Of a DNA stretch of 18,395 nt, positions 1 to 6,644 are shown piece after piece. This DNA comes from Anaerolineae bacterium (GTDB lineage: Bacteria > Chloroflexota > Anaerolineae > Anaerolineales > Villigracilaceae). The stretch lies in assembly GCA_017303735.1 (NCBI GenBank), contig JAFLCF010000083.1, forward strand, positions 1 through 18,395. Reading direction: 5' to 3'. Below the pieces are notes generated by a model. That model worked only from the letters and a program-made list of their open reading frames with translations, had not been told where the DNA came from and did not search any database. The stretch's first letter is position 1. Every line of letters starts with the position of its first letter. The position numbers and the translations under genes were made by a program.

Positions 1-153
1 GGCGGTCGATTTTAGAAATGGGATGTGCATGGCTTCGTCGAAGGTGCCGAAGTTGTAGCCAATGAGAAGGATGGTGAGGAAGGTAGCAGAGAGAAAAAGC
101 AGGTGGCGCCAGAGGGCGGAGTGTTGTAGTTTTTCGGCAAATTGAGTCAGCAT
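1..153 (-). CDS. N-terminus of a multi-pass membrane protein (partial)
   Basis: An open frame begins with ATG at 153 and runs off the window edge after 51 codons without a stop. The first 17 residues are polar and amphipathic (MLTQFAEKLQHSALWRH). They are followed by one clear hydrophobic segment at about residues 18-33 and then GYNFGTFDEAMHIPFLK. A positive N-terminus before a first transmembrane helix, followed by an acidic loop, suggests an integral membrane protein with its N-terminus inside. The G-Y-x-F-G-x-x-D-x-x-x-H-x-P-x-L pattern resembles, from memory, the start of large uncharacterised bacterial membrane proteins (DUF6798-like), but 51 residues cannot settle this. Codon use matches the neighbouring G+C-richer genes. 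No convincing Shine-Dalgarno sequence precedes the start. Confidence 0.6.
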   Translation of the reverse strand, partial: MLTQFAEKLQHSALWRHLLFLSATFLTILLIGYNFGTFDEAMHIPFLKSTA

Positions 154-282
154 AAAGGTATCGGTTTCGCGTTGAGGTGGTTTGTAGTCCGGTGGGGAAT
201 TTTACACGCTTTATTTCTGAATGCATGAAGTTGAGAACTCGTTTGGAAGTTGGTTTTCAATTTGTGTATAACAAAAAAACTA

Positions 283-349
283 GCCGCGAATTGCACGAAT
301 TCACGCGAATTGTTTTAAGAATTCGTGGAAATTCACGTGCATTCGCGGC
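283..349. repeat. Imperfect 67-bp palindromic intergenic repeat
   Basis: The left arm starts GCCGCGAATTGCACGAATTC and the right arm ends CACGTGCATTCGCGGC. The arms pair over about 30 bases with a few mismatches around a TTTTAAG centre. The element is built from the short word CGAATT/CACGAATT used on both strands. It lies in the 220-base gap between the VOC gene stop (374) and the membrane-protein start (153), which otherwise shows no gene. It could act as a transcript-end hairpin for the VOC gene, but no T-run follows it. Confidence 0.65.
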
Positions 350-373
350 GAAAGATTGCTGGCTTTGGGTGTT

Positions 374-778
374 TTATTGGTCGTGTTTCAACGGTTCGTT
401 GATCTCGATCAGATGCCCGTCGGGGTCGCGGAAGTGAGCGGTGCGGATGCCCCAATCGGCATGGTCGGTGGGTTCAGTGAGCAGGGTCACGCCGTGTTGA
501 CGCAGATGCTTGCAGAACTCATCTACGCTTTCGACGGAGAAGGTCAGGCAGATGGTGTCTTGCATCTCGGCTTGTATGGGCTTGGCAGATGTGCCGAGGG
601 TGGCGCTCATTTCGGCTTTGTCGAATAACGAGATGTTGACGGCACCAATTTCAAAATCGGCGTAGGTATCTTCTTCGGTGCCGAAGTTGGGCTTGAAGCC
701 CATGGCATCACGATAGAAGCGGAAGCAGGCTTTGAAATCAGTTACGAGCAGGCGGGTGAATTCGTATTTTGGGGGCAT
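374..778 (-). CDS. VOC superfamily (glyoxalase/bleomycin-resistance fold) protein
   Basis: A 134-residue protein with the single-domain length of the vicinal-oxygen-chelate fold. It shows the typical order beta strand (YEFTRLLVTDF), helix with FYRDAMGF, a central strand ending ISLFDK, a second helix (VDEFCKHLRQHG) and the terminal strand RDPDGHLIEINEPL. The Glu in LIEINEP is the usual last metal ligand of this family. I chose the ATG at 778 because AAAGGAG lies six bases upstream; an in-frame extension to 829 runs into the preceding hairpin and is not supported. Substrate cannot be told: members include glyoxalase I, dioxygenases, and fosfomycin or bleomycin resistance proteins, and most single-domain ones of this type are uncharacterised. 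It follows the orphan gene on the same strand after a weak terminator, so it may be read alone. Confidence 0.85.
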   Translation of the reverse strand: MPPKYEFTRLLVTDFKACFRFYRDAMGFKPNFGTEEDTYADFEIGAVNISLFDKAEMSATLGTSAKPIQAEMQDTICLTFSVESVDEFCKHLRQHGVTLLTEPTDHADWGIRTAHFRDPDGHLIEINEPLKHDQ

Positions 779-813
779 GGGATTCTCCTTTTTGATGTTT
801 AATATCTTGCAAA

Positions 814-841
814 AACTCTTTTGCCACAAAGAAAAAGAGTT
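814..841 (-). terminator. Weak A/T-rich hairpin terminator after the 560-residue gene
   Basis: On the minus strand AACTCTTTT pairs with AAAAGAGTT around a 10-base loop, followed by TTT. It lies 23 bases past the orphan gene stop and before the VOC ribosome-binding site. The stem is only 9 bp and poor in G+C, so efficiency is doubtful. Confidence 0.4.
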
Positions 842-864
842 ATATCAAAAGCCCCTAAAATTGG

Positions 865-2547
865 TCATCGTTCTTTTGCTTGGGACAGGACACCAATTAA
901 TGACTTTGAGAGTTTAGTTTCATCTTTTATTTGGCTCCATAAGTCACTAGCCAGTTTTCCTGCTGGAGCAAGTGCTGCAAGTCCAAATAGTGGGTCTAAA
1001 GAAGGAATAAAACTTGATGCCAATGTTAAAACACTTGTACCCAAAGTAGTTAAATGTTTTTCAAAATAATCAGATTCGATTTGACGAGCCTCTCTATCAT
1101 GTTTATCAAGTAAGGATTGTACACCTCGAATTACATCATTTGCAACCTTATCTAAATCCCTGTAAGTTGAATTATGTAGTTCGTTAGTATAAATAAACAA
1201 CTGCTTTCTGAATTCCTCGTTACAACCATCTTCCCTAAGCTTAGCTAAGTCTTTCATTGGTACATTACCTAACCAAGCAATTTTGGGGGACAGTAAAGAT
1301 TGCAAAACAGATTGATCAGTTTGATTAAGAAATCCTTTATTGCTTAATTGACTATTAGTAGCATTTGATGTTAATAGAAAGTAATGAAAGTTTGGAGATA
1401 AAGAAAATAATGGCTGTGCAGAAAAGTTTTGTGCATTTTCACGAATATGATATTGTGGAACAAGCCTTTCAAAAATGCCGTTTAGTATTAATAATTCTGG
1501 CGAAAGATTTAATGCGTCTTCTGTCCATTGTTTCGTACGCCATATTTTTAACCATTTTTTATACACTTCAAAACCTGAGTGAAATGAAAGAGGGGTGTCT
1601 TCTTCTGGAGGCCAAAATAGATGCTGGTTATTCACTGCCTCAACAAAGACATCTTTTCCACTGCCAGTAATGTACTTAACTAATTCGCTTTCATCTTCAA
1701 ACCTTGCTTTCAAATAGTAGGAAAAGAAATCTAGAGTTAGTTGAGAAATACCATCTTGAGTATCATTATCTATGGCTTCTAATCGCTTTTCCCAACTAGG
1801 AAAAACAACTATTGCGGGGTACGATAAATCAGCATCTACTAATGGCTTTAACAAAAGCAATGTGCGACAAGCAAGCATCAATTCAATAATTGGAAATTTT
1901 TCTTCAGGACGTTCTACCTCAATAAAAGGTAGAATTGGATCTGGTATAAAAATTGTGTCTGCATAAAGAGCAAACTTGCGTACACCTAAAAGGGATGAAT
2001 TTGTAAATCTTGATGTTCCACCAAGAACACACTTCAATCCGCCAATTTCATTGGATGAATTTAGTAATAGAGAAGAGTTATCTTGGTGAAATTCTAGTAT
2101 TTTTGGAATATATGTTTCGAATGCTTTACGTGCTTTTTCACTCAATTTATAATTAGGTCCAGATATAACTTTTTGTCTATACTCCTCAAAATCAAACCTG
2201 TCTGCACTTTTTCCGGTTGCTTCAATGAAGAAATTGTCAAGTAGTGCAAAATATGCTTTTGTTATTTGCTTTATTGTATGTATAGAGTTGTTGGACGAAA
2301 GCTTTTGGAATCCATTAGAGACTTCTTCTTGATTTTGTTTCACGAAAAAGGCTGTTTTGGCTGTTAATCTCACGAGTGGTGAGCAAGTCTCTAAATCTAT
2401 TTCCCCATTTTCAAGACGTTTTACTTTTGATAGGTCGTTCATTAATTGCTTGCCATTATCAGATTTTGCGAATTCCTTCAGAATTCGAAAATTTCCGCTT
2501 TCGATCTGTTCAAAAAGAAATAGAACTCGTTTTTGTAAATAGTTCAT
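865..2547 (-). CDS. Orphan 560-residue protein of unknown function in A+T-rich DNA
   Basis: I do not recognise this protein. It is 560 residues, predicted soluble for most of its length, with alternating charged helices. Residues around 190-265 hold an aromatic/proline-rich stretch (YADTIFIPDPILPFIEVERP, then LLLKPLVDADLSYPAIVVFP) that looks like a folded core. Residues around 455-500 are strongly charged and helical (coiled-coil-like). They are followed at about 500-535 by a hydrophobic stretch with Gly/Ala/Pro (VLTLASSFIPSLDPLFGLAA) and a charged tail. No signal peptide, Walker motif or nuclease motif is seen. The DNA is about one third G+C by eye, far below its neighbours, and rich in codons such as AAT, AAA and TTA, which points to horizontal acquisition. 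It starts 14 bases after the oxidoreductase stop, so it is probably co-transcribed with it. Its own ribosome-binding site is weak (GTGGGA, about ten bases upstream). Confidence 0.85.
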   Translation of the reverse strand: MNYLQKRVLFLFEQIESGNFRILKEFAKSDNGKQLMNDLSKVKRLENGEIDLETCSPLVRLTAKTAFFVKQNQEEVSNGFQKLSSNNSIHTIKQITKAYFALLDNFFIEATGKSADRFDFEEYRQKVISGPNYKLSEKARKAFETYIPKILEFHQDNSSLLLNSSNEIGGLKCVLGGTSRFTNSSLLGVRKFALYADTIFIPDPILPFIEVERPEEKFPIIELMLACRTLLLLKPLVDADLSYPAIVVFPSWEKRLEAIDNDTQDGISQLTLDFFSYYLKARFEDESELVKYITGSGKDVFVEAVNNQHLFWPPEEDTPLSFHSGFEVYKKWLKIWRTKQWTEDALNLSPELLILNGIFERLVPQYHIRENAQNFSAQPLFSLSPNFHYFLLTSNATNSQLSNKGFLNQTDQSVLQSLLSPKIAWLGNVPMKDLAKLREDGCNEEFRKQLFIYTNELHNSTYRDLDKVANDVIRGVQSLLDKHDREARQIESDYFEKHLTTLGTSVLTLASSFIPSLDPLFGLAALAPAGKLASDLWSQIKDETKLSKSLIGVLSQAKER

Positions 2548-2561
2548 ATCTTATATTCCCA

Positions 2562-3560
2562 CTAATTAAAGCTTTTCGCCAAATTCTGCCACCAGGCATC
2601 CTTCTCGCCGGGGACGAAGGGAGTGTAGAGTGTGATGCGATCTGCGATGCTGCCGAAGCGCTTCTTTAGGTCTGCGGCGAGATTTTCCTGCGTGGTCATG
2701 AGACAAAATTCGTTGAGCATTTCATCAGTGACAAGCATGGGCATTTCGTGCCATTCGCCTTTGGCGGCAAAGCCAGAAAGTTTTTCGGCAATCTCACCCC
2801 AACCATATAAATCCATCACAGCTTTGTAGGATGGAGTCGACGCATAGAATGCGATCTGCATACGCGCGAAGCCTTCTTCTTCGGGTGATGTGGCAATGAA
2901 CGGAGTCATCGAAACGGCGATGTCGCTGCGTTTGCGTCCGCTTTTTTGCAAGCCTTCTTCCAAAGCAGGCAAGATGATCTCATTCATGTATCTTGGACTG
3001 TTGAACGGGTGTGCGTGGAATCCTTCGCACATCTCGCCAGCGAGTCTTGCCAAGCCGGTATTGACTCCAGCAATGTAGATCGGAATATCCGGGTTATCAA
3101 TTTTGCCGGGATTAAAGAATGGCGACATCAAGGTGATCTTGTAATGCTCGCCACGGAAATTTAATTTCGTACCGTTCTGCCACGCATCCCACAAAGCGCG
3201 GATGACTTGAATCTGTTCACGCAGTTTGCCCGTCACTGATTCGGGCCAGGTCATGCCGAAGCGACGCTCAATATGCGCCTTGACCTGTGTGCCCAAACCC
3301 AAAATGAATCGTCCGTTCGACTGAGCTGCCAAGTCCCATGCAGTGTATGCCAAATTCGCAGGCGAGCGCGCAAACGACACAGCGATGGCGGTACCAAAGT
3401 CCATGCTTGCAGAATGTTCCGCGATCAGCGTGCAGGGCAGGAAGGGATCATGCTGAGTCTCTTGAGTCCACAACGCGGCGAAACCGGTCGATTCAGCAGC
3501 TTTGGCAATGGCAGGAATCTGTTTCAGTTGAACAATGGGAAGGGCGGCATCTAGTTTCAT
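2562..3560 (-). CDS. F420-dependent LLM-class oxidoreductase (MSMEG_2256-type)
   Basis: A 332-residue luciferase-like monooxygenase (TIM barrel). The start MKLDAALP, the motif WTQETQHDPFLP (about residues 31-42), GTAIAVSFARSP, then FILGLGTQVKAHIERRFGM (about 85-103), LMSPFFNPG and the HPFNSPRY stretch match, from memory, the TIGR03617/MSMEG_2256 subfamily of F420-linked oxidoreductases. F420 rather than FMN is expected from the subfamily, not shown directly. The substrate is unknown. The start is set by an ATG only six bases behind a TATACT box, with no Shine-Dalgarno, so the message is probably leaderless. It is the first gene of a unit whose second gene is the A+T-rich orphan. Length is normal for the family and no key region is missing. 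Confidence 0.88.
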   Translation of the reverse strand: MKLDAALPIVQLKQIPAIAKAAESTGFAALWTQETQHDPFLPCTLIAEHSASMDFGTAIAVSFARSPANLAYTAWDLAAQSNGRFILGLGTQVKAHIERRFGMTWPESVTGKLREQIQVIRALWDAWQNGTKLNFRGEHYKITLMSPFFNPGKIDNPDIPIYIAGVNTGLARLAGEMCEGFHAHPFNSPRYMNEIILPALEEGLQKSGRKRSDIAVSMTPFIATSPEEEGFARMQIAFYASTPSYKAVMDLYGWGEIAEKLSGFAAKGEWHEMPMLVTDEMLNEFCLMTTQENLAADLKKRFGSIADRITLYTPFVPGEKDAWWQNLAKSFN

Positions 3561-3566
3561 AGGTCA

Positions 3567-3595
3567 AGTATACAAGGTGGGAAGGGAATAGTGAA
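3567..3595 (-). promoter_or_regulatory. Promoter of the LLM oxidoreductase gene, leaderless type
   Basis: On the minus strand TATACT (3572-3567) lies six bases before the ATG at 3560. A TTCACT at 3595-3590 is 17 bases further up and matches the -35 consensus at four of six positions. Transcription would start at or within a base or two of the start codon. Confidence 0.55.
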
Positions 3596-3608
3596 TAGGG
3601 AAAGATTC

Positions 3609-3683
3609 TTAACCGCAAAGTTCGCGAAGGGCGCAAAGAAAACCTTTTAAAAACTTCGCGTTCTTGGCGTTCTTCGCGGTTAA
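3609..3683. repeat. Imperfect 75-bp palindromic repeat of AACCGC/AACGC words
   Basis: The ends are TTAACCGC and GCGGTTAA. Between them are reiterated words such as TTCGCGAAGG, GCGCAAAG, TTCGCGTTCTTGGCG and TTCTTCGCGG, so the two halves pair imperfectly over more than 30 bases. Similar AACCGCAAAG/AACGCGAAG strings are common intergenic repeats in environmental bacterial genomes as I recall them. It sits directly upstream of the LLM promoter. A 72-codon frame across it is repeat-derived and not a gene. Confidence 0.7.
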
Positions 3684-3697
3684 TATGTTTTGCAAAC

Positions 3698-3723
3698 AAA
3701 AAGCCTCGCATATGCGAGGCTTT
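3698..3723 (-). terminator. Intrinsic terminator after the peroxiredoxin-like gene
   Basis: A perfect 24-bp palindrome, AAAGCCTCGCA with its complement, is followed on the minus strand by TTTTT running into the 3702-3698 bases. It lies six bases past the stop codon at 3729. Confidence 0.85.
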
Positions 3724-3728
3724 GAGAT

Positions 3729-4223
3729 TTATACAACCGGCTGACCTTCATCCAAACTTAAGATGAACCCCAGCAATTCACGGCTCTCCTGTAACCAGAC
3801 ATTCGGTACCGTGGTGCGCTTCAAATAGCGGACGATCCCGGTCTTATCCACCACCAGCGAAGCAGTCCGCTGAAAGAGTAGAAAATATTTTTCGAGTTCG
3901 TACAGGTTGTACACCGCTCGGTCTGGGTCGCAGAGGATCGGGAAAGGTAAACCGATTCCATCCGCGTACTCTTTGGCTTTCTCCATGCCTTCGCCCAAGA
4001 TCACGATCACTTCGGTGCCTGCTTCTTTGAACTGTTCATACATCCTGCCGAGTTGCGCCACATGGGTGCGGCACTGCGGGCAGGTTGTTTCGCGGATAAA
4101 GAACACGATCACATTGCTTTTTCCGCGGAAATCTGTCAGCGAAAATTCCTGCCCATTGGTGGCAAGCAGTTTGAAGTCTGGGGCGAGCGAGCCGATCTTG
4201 GCTTCAATTGAGTCGAGGGTCAT
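3729..4223 (-). CDS. AhpC/TSA-family peroxiredoxin-like (thioredoxin-fold) protein
   Basis: A 164-residue thioredoxin-fold protein. GSLAPDFKLLATNGQEFSL (about residues 11-29) followed by LTDFRGKSNVIVFFI is the usual AhpC/TSA entry. The redox centre is ETTCPQC with Cys48 and Cys51. In classical peroxiredoxins the peroxidatic Cys is in PxxxTxxC; here a CxxC pair takes that place, as in redoxin-type or Bcp-like thiol oxidoreductases, so peroxidase activity is likely but not certain. VILGEGMEKAKEYADGIGLPFPILCDPDRAVYNLY is the middle strand-helix-strand typical of the Bcp/PrxQ side. It probably reduces hydroperoxides in the cytoplasm, since there is no signal peptide. The start at 4223 has AGGA about seven bases upstream. 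It is 63 bases downstream of the M42 peptidase gene on the same strand. Confidence 0.85.
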   Translation of the reverse strand: MTLDSIEAKIGSLAPDFKLLATNGQEFSLTDFRGKSNVIVFFIRETTCPQCRTHVAQLGRMYEQFKEAGTEVIVILGEGMEKAKEYADGIGLPFPILCDPDRAVYNLYELEKYFLLFQRTASLVVDKTGIVRYLKRTTVPNVWLQESRELLGFILSLDEGQPVV

Positions 4224-4286
4224 GTCTGATTCCTATCTTCACTGGAAAGATAACATACCCATCCGATTTTTTACCTTAGCGTTTTG

Positions 4287-5330
4287 TTAAGATTCCAAAA
4301 GATACGCCATGATCCAATTCGTGGTCGCGTTCAAGCCATCCATGTGGGCGCGTTCGTAGTTGTGCGAAGCGTCGATGCCGGGACCGATGAGCGACAACGC
4401 CACGTCGCCGCCTGCGCGCCAAAAGGCTTCGCCGTCCGAGCCGTAGAAGGGATAGATATCGGTCTTGTAGGGAATGCCATGCTTCTCGGCAATGCCGCGC
4501 ATTTTTTTATTCAAGCCTTCGTGATACGGTCCGCCGCTATCTTTGATGCACAAGGTCGCATGGAATTCATCCGACTCCTGACCGGGTCCCACCACCGCCA
4601 TATCCACGGTGACAAGTTCCGCCACATCATCTGGGATGCCCGCCGACGCGCCGTGACCCACCTCTTCGTAGTTTGAGATATGGAAGTACACGCTTCGCAC
4701 CGGACTTTGACCTGATTCCACCATCGACTTGATCGCCACGACGAGATTTGCCACACAAGCCTTGTCATCCAGGAATCGCGAGCGGATGAATCCATTGGTC
4801 ACTTCGGTACGCGTATCGAACGCTACACAATCACCGATATTGATTCCCAAGGCGCGAGTTTCTTTTTCAGAAGTTGTTAGCGCATCAAGGCGCACTTCGA
4901 GATGTTTATCATCGCGTGGCAGGTCTGCTCCGCTGTGAATGTGACCAGATGCCACGTCAATGAGAACCGAGCCGCGAATCTTTTCGCCTTTGGACGTGAA
5001 GACCCACACGCCTTCGGTTTCAATTGTCGGCCACTGAATCCCGCCAATGCGACTCAGGCGTAACCGTCCATTGCCTTTGATCTCTTTGACTACTGCGCCG
5101 AGCGTATCGACATGAGCGGTCAATGCGACAGGAGGTAGGTCACTTTTTGCTGTCCATTTTGCAACCAACGCGCCTTTACGTGTGCGGCTTAATTCCAATT
5201 GCTTATACTTGGACAGTTCTTTTTCAACGAAGTCAATCGCCGCGCTGGCAAACCCAGTCGGCGAGGGGATGTTGAGCAGGTCAACGAGAAAATTTGTGAA
5301 ATAGGTTTCGTCAATTTTTGGGAGGGACAT
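4287..5330 (-). CDS. M42-family metallo-aminopeptidase
   Basis: A 347-residue M42/M20-clan zinc peptidase. Residues that fit the two-metal site are visible: His73 and Asp75 in TAHVDTLG, Asp188 in RFLDDKACVAN, Glu222/Glu223 in SNYEEVGHG, Asp243 in TVDMAVVGPG, and His329 in ERAHMDG. Length is typical of the TET/FrvX-type aminopeptidases, which form large dodecameric shells that trim peptides in the cytoplasm. No secretion signal is present. AAGGAA lies about six bases before the ATG at 5330. It follows the thioesterase after 79 bases filled by a palindromic repeat, and no promoter box is obvious in that gap, so read-through from the thioesterase promoter is likely. Substrate preference cannot be read from the sequence. 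Confidence 0.9.
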   Translation of the reverse strand: MSLPKIDETYFTNFLVDLLNIPSPTGFASAAIDFVEKELSKYKQLELSRTRKGALVAKWTAKSDLPPVALTAHVDTLGAVVKEIKGNGRLRLSRIGGIQWPTIETEGVWVFTSKGEKIRGSVLIDVASGHIHSGADLPRDDKHLEVRLDALTTSEKETRALGINIGDCVAFDTRTEVTNGFIRSRFLDDKACVANLVVAIKSMVESGQSPVRSVYFHISNYEEVGHGASAGIPDDVAELVTVDMAVVGPGQESDEFHATLCIKDSGGPYHEGLNKKMRGIAEKHGIPYKTDIYPFYGSDGEAFWRAGGDVALSLIGPGIDASHNYERAHMDGLNATTNWIMAYLLES

Positions 5331-5350
5331 GGGATTCCTTTCGGTTACAA

Positions 5351-5408
5351 GTTGAAAGTTTCAGGTTGAAGGTTCTTAACTTGCAACATTCAACCTTGAA
5401 CCTTCAAC
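5351..5408. repeat. Imperfect 58-bp palindromic repeat of GTTGAAGGTT words
   Basis: The left half, GTTGAAAGTTTCAGGTTGAAG and onward, and the reverse complement of the right half, GTTGAAGGTTCAAGGTTGAA, agree at most positions. The unit is made of tandem GTTGAAGGTT-like words. It ends two bases before the thioesterase stop codon and could fold in the message between the thioesterase and peptidase genes. Confidence 0.65.
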
Positions 5409-5409
5409 C

Positions 5410-5826
5410 CTAAATTCCTTCAAACTCACTAATCTTCTTCTTCCAATCATCCGGCACAGGGATGGTCTTCATCGACTTGTAATCGAATGTAACAAGGATC
5501 ACTTCGCCCTTTGCCATGACCTTGCCATCCGCATCCATCACGCATTGCTCTATCGTCATAGACTTGTTACCGAGCTTGATCACTTTCGCGCCTGTCTTGA
5601 TATTATCACCGTAATGAGTGGGAGACTGGTAGGTGATGTGAATATCCGCCACAATGACACCGATCTCCATAAAGGATTGGTCTTTGCTAAATAGACCCAT
5701 TTTCATGAAATAGTAGACACGCGCCTGTTCGAAATACGTCAGGTATTTTGCGTTGTTGACATGTCCCTGCGGGTCCAAGTCCCCGTAGCGGACTTCGGTT
5801 GGGTGGAAGAAGTTGTAATCGGTCAT
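5410..5826 (-). CDS. Acyl-CoA thioesterase, 4HBT hotdog family
   Basis: A 138-residue single hotdog domain. The signature VRYGDLDPQGHVNNAKYLTY (residues 12-31) followed by FEQAR is the 4-hydroxybenzoyl-CoA thioesterase motif; Asp18 aligns with the catalytic Asp17 of the Pseudomonas enzyme. The helix YYFMKMGLF and the strands VADIHITYQSP, KVIKLGNKSMTIEQ and VMAKGEVILVTFDY follow in the expected order. It would hydrolyse a cytosolic acyl-CoA; the acyl group is unknown. I placed the start at 5826, where the ATG is six bases behind a perfect TATAAT. The longer in-frame reading up to 5916 would translate the tandem repeat and the terminator hairpin of the upstream gene and is rejected. No Shine-Dalgarno is present, in keeping with a leaderless message. 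Confidence 0.9.
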   Translation of the reverse strand: MTDYNFFHPTEVRYGDLDPQGHVNNAKYLTYFEQARVYYFMKMGLFSKDQSFMEIGVIVADIHITYQSPTHYGDNIKTGAKVIKLGNKSMTIEQCVMDADGKVMAKGEVILVTFDYKSMKTIPVPDDWKKKISEFEGI

Positions 5827-5832
5827 GGGAGG

Positions 5833-5838
5833 ATTATA
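5833..5838 (-). promoter_or_regulatory. -10 box (TATAAT) of the thioesterase gene, leaderless type
   Basis: TATAAT on the minus strand is followed by CCTCCC and the ATG. No good -35 is seen at the proper distance. The box forms the last, altered copy of the GACTAT repeat just upstream. Confidence 0.6.
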
Positions 5839-5874
5839 GTCAAAGAGTCGATAGTCGAATAGCCGATAGTCGAA
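5838..5874. repeat. Short tandem repeat, 15-base period, GATAGTCGAA words
   Basis: GATAGTCGAA occurs at 5850-5859 and 5865-5874, with a weaker third copy (TATAGTCAAAG) at 5836-5846. On the minus strand this reads GACTAT three times at 15-18-base intervals, the last leading into TATAAT. Confidence 0.65.
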
Positions 5875-5907
5875 AAAGCCGCTGGTAGACCAAAGTCTAC
5901 CAGCGGC
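5873..5907 (-). terminator. Intrinsic terminator after the Crp/Fnr gene
   Basis: A perfect 13-bp stem, GCCGCTGGTAGAC with its complement, and a four-base loop are followed on the minus strand by TTTTT. It is 30 bases past the Crp/Fnr stop codon and separates that unit from the thioesterase promoter. Confidence 0.88.
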
Positions 5908-5936
5908 AATAACCAATTTACTAATTTACCAGCTCA

Positions 5937-6644
5937 CTAATCACAAAACTTCGCCAACCCTGCCTTATCTTGAATGAGAATGCGCCCATCAGCGTCTGTT
6001 GTTGCCAGACCTTGCTCCTTGAAAAAGACCATTGCCTGATTGACGCGTTTGCGTGAGGCGCCCACGAGGTCGGCGATGTCACTCTGTGTCAACGCGATGC
6101 GGATCTTAATGCCGCCGTCCACTTCCTGATAATACCGTTCAGCGAACGCCAGCAGTTGACGTGCCACCCGTCCGTTCACATCGAGTGTGGCGAGCGATTG
6201 GATCATTTGGTCAGAAAGCCGCACACGCGCCGAAAGGATCTTCACCAAATTCCGTGCTATCGGCGGGAAGTTATCGAGCATGTAATTGAAGGTGGTCTTG
6301 TCCATCCACAACATGAGCGAGTCTTCGAGGGTCACCACACTGGCAGAACGTCCCACGCTGTCGATCAGACTCATCTCACCGATCAGATCGCCCGTGCCCA
6401 AAATAGACAGAATTGCATCGCGCCCGCCTTGCTCGGTGTAGACCTTCACCGTCCCATGCAAGATGACGTACACGGTTTCACCTGGCTGCTCCACCAGCAT
6501 CACATTCTTGCCATTCGGGAACACACGGCGATGTGCGCGGTGCGCCACCCAGTCTAATTGTGCTGGGGCAAGCCCTTCAAACAAACGAATGTCTGAAAGC
6601 AGATTGCGAGTGTCGTCTTTCTTAAGTTCAACCATGCGTAACAT
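5937..6644 (-). CDS. Crp/Fnr-family transcriptional regulator
   Basis: A 235-residue regulator with an N-terminal cyclic-nucleotide-binding beta-roll (about residues 20-140) and a C-terminal winged helix (about 155-225). The phosphate-binding cassette reads IGEMSLIDSVGRSASV, with Glu90, Arg99 and Ser100 in the places that contact cAMP in CRP, so nucleotide sensing is plausible. No Fnr-type cysteine cluster is present; the only Cys is Cys234. The HTH is LTQSDIADLVGASRKRVNQA (185-204): the recognition helix keeps Arg but has Lys where E. coli CRP has Glu181, so the DNA target probably differs from TGTGA. The ATG at 6644 has AAGGAAG six bases upstream and overlaps the end of the hydrolase gene by 17 bases, indicating translational coupling. 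A second ATG at 6635 is possible. Confidence 0.88.
   Translation of the reverse strand: MLRMVELKKDDTRNLLSDIRLFEGLAPAQLDWVAHRAHRRVFPNGKNVMLVEQPGETVYVILHGTVKVYTEQGGRDAILSILGTGDLIGEMSLIDSVGRSASVVTLEDSLMLWMDKTTFNYMLDNFPPIARNLVKILSARVRLSDQMIQSLATLDVNGRVARQLLAFAERYYQEVDGGIKIRIALTQSDIADLVGASRKRVNQAMVFFKEQGLATTDADGRILIQDKAGLAKFCD

Noticed and set aside
283..349. Attachment site or mobile-element end for the A+T-rich gene
   Set aside because: The repeat is not duplicated on the other side of the A+T-rich gene, and the VOC gene lies between.
779..829. 17-residue N-terminal extension of the VOC protein
   Set aside because: It runs into the hairpin at 814-841; the ATG at 778 has AAAGGAG at ideal spacing.
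3493..3711. 72-codon minus-strand frame in the gap before the oxidoreductase
   Set aside because: It is a translation of the palindromic repeat, the terminator and part of the oxidoreductase gene in another frame.
5827..5916. 30-residue N-terminal extension of the thioesterase
   Set aside because: It would translate the GATAGTCGAA repeat and the terminator of the upstream gene, while a TATAAT box sits six bases before the internal ATG at 5826.
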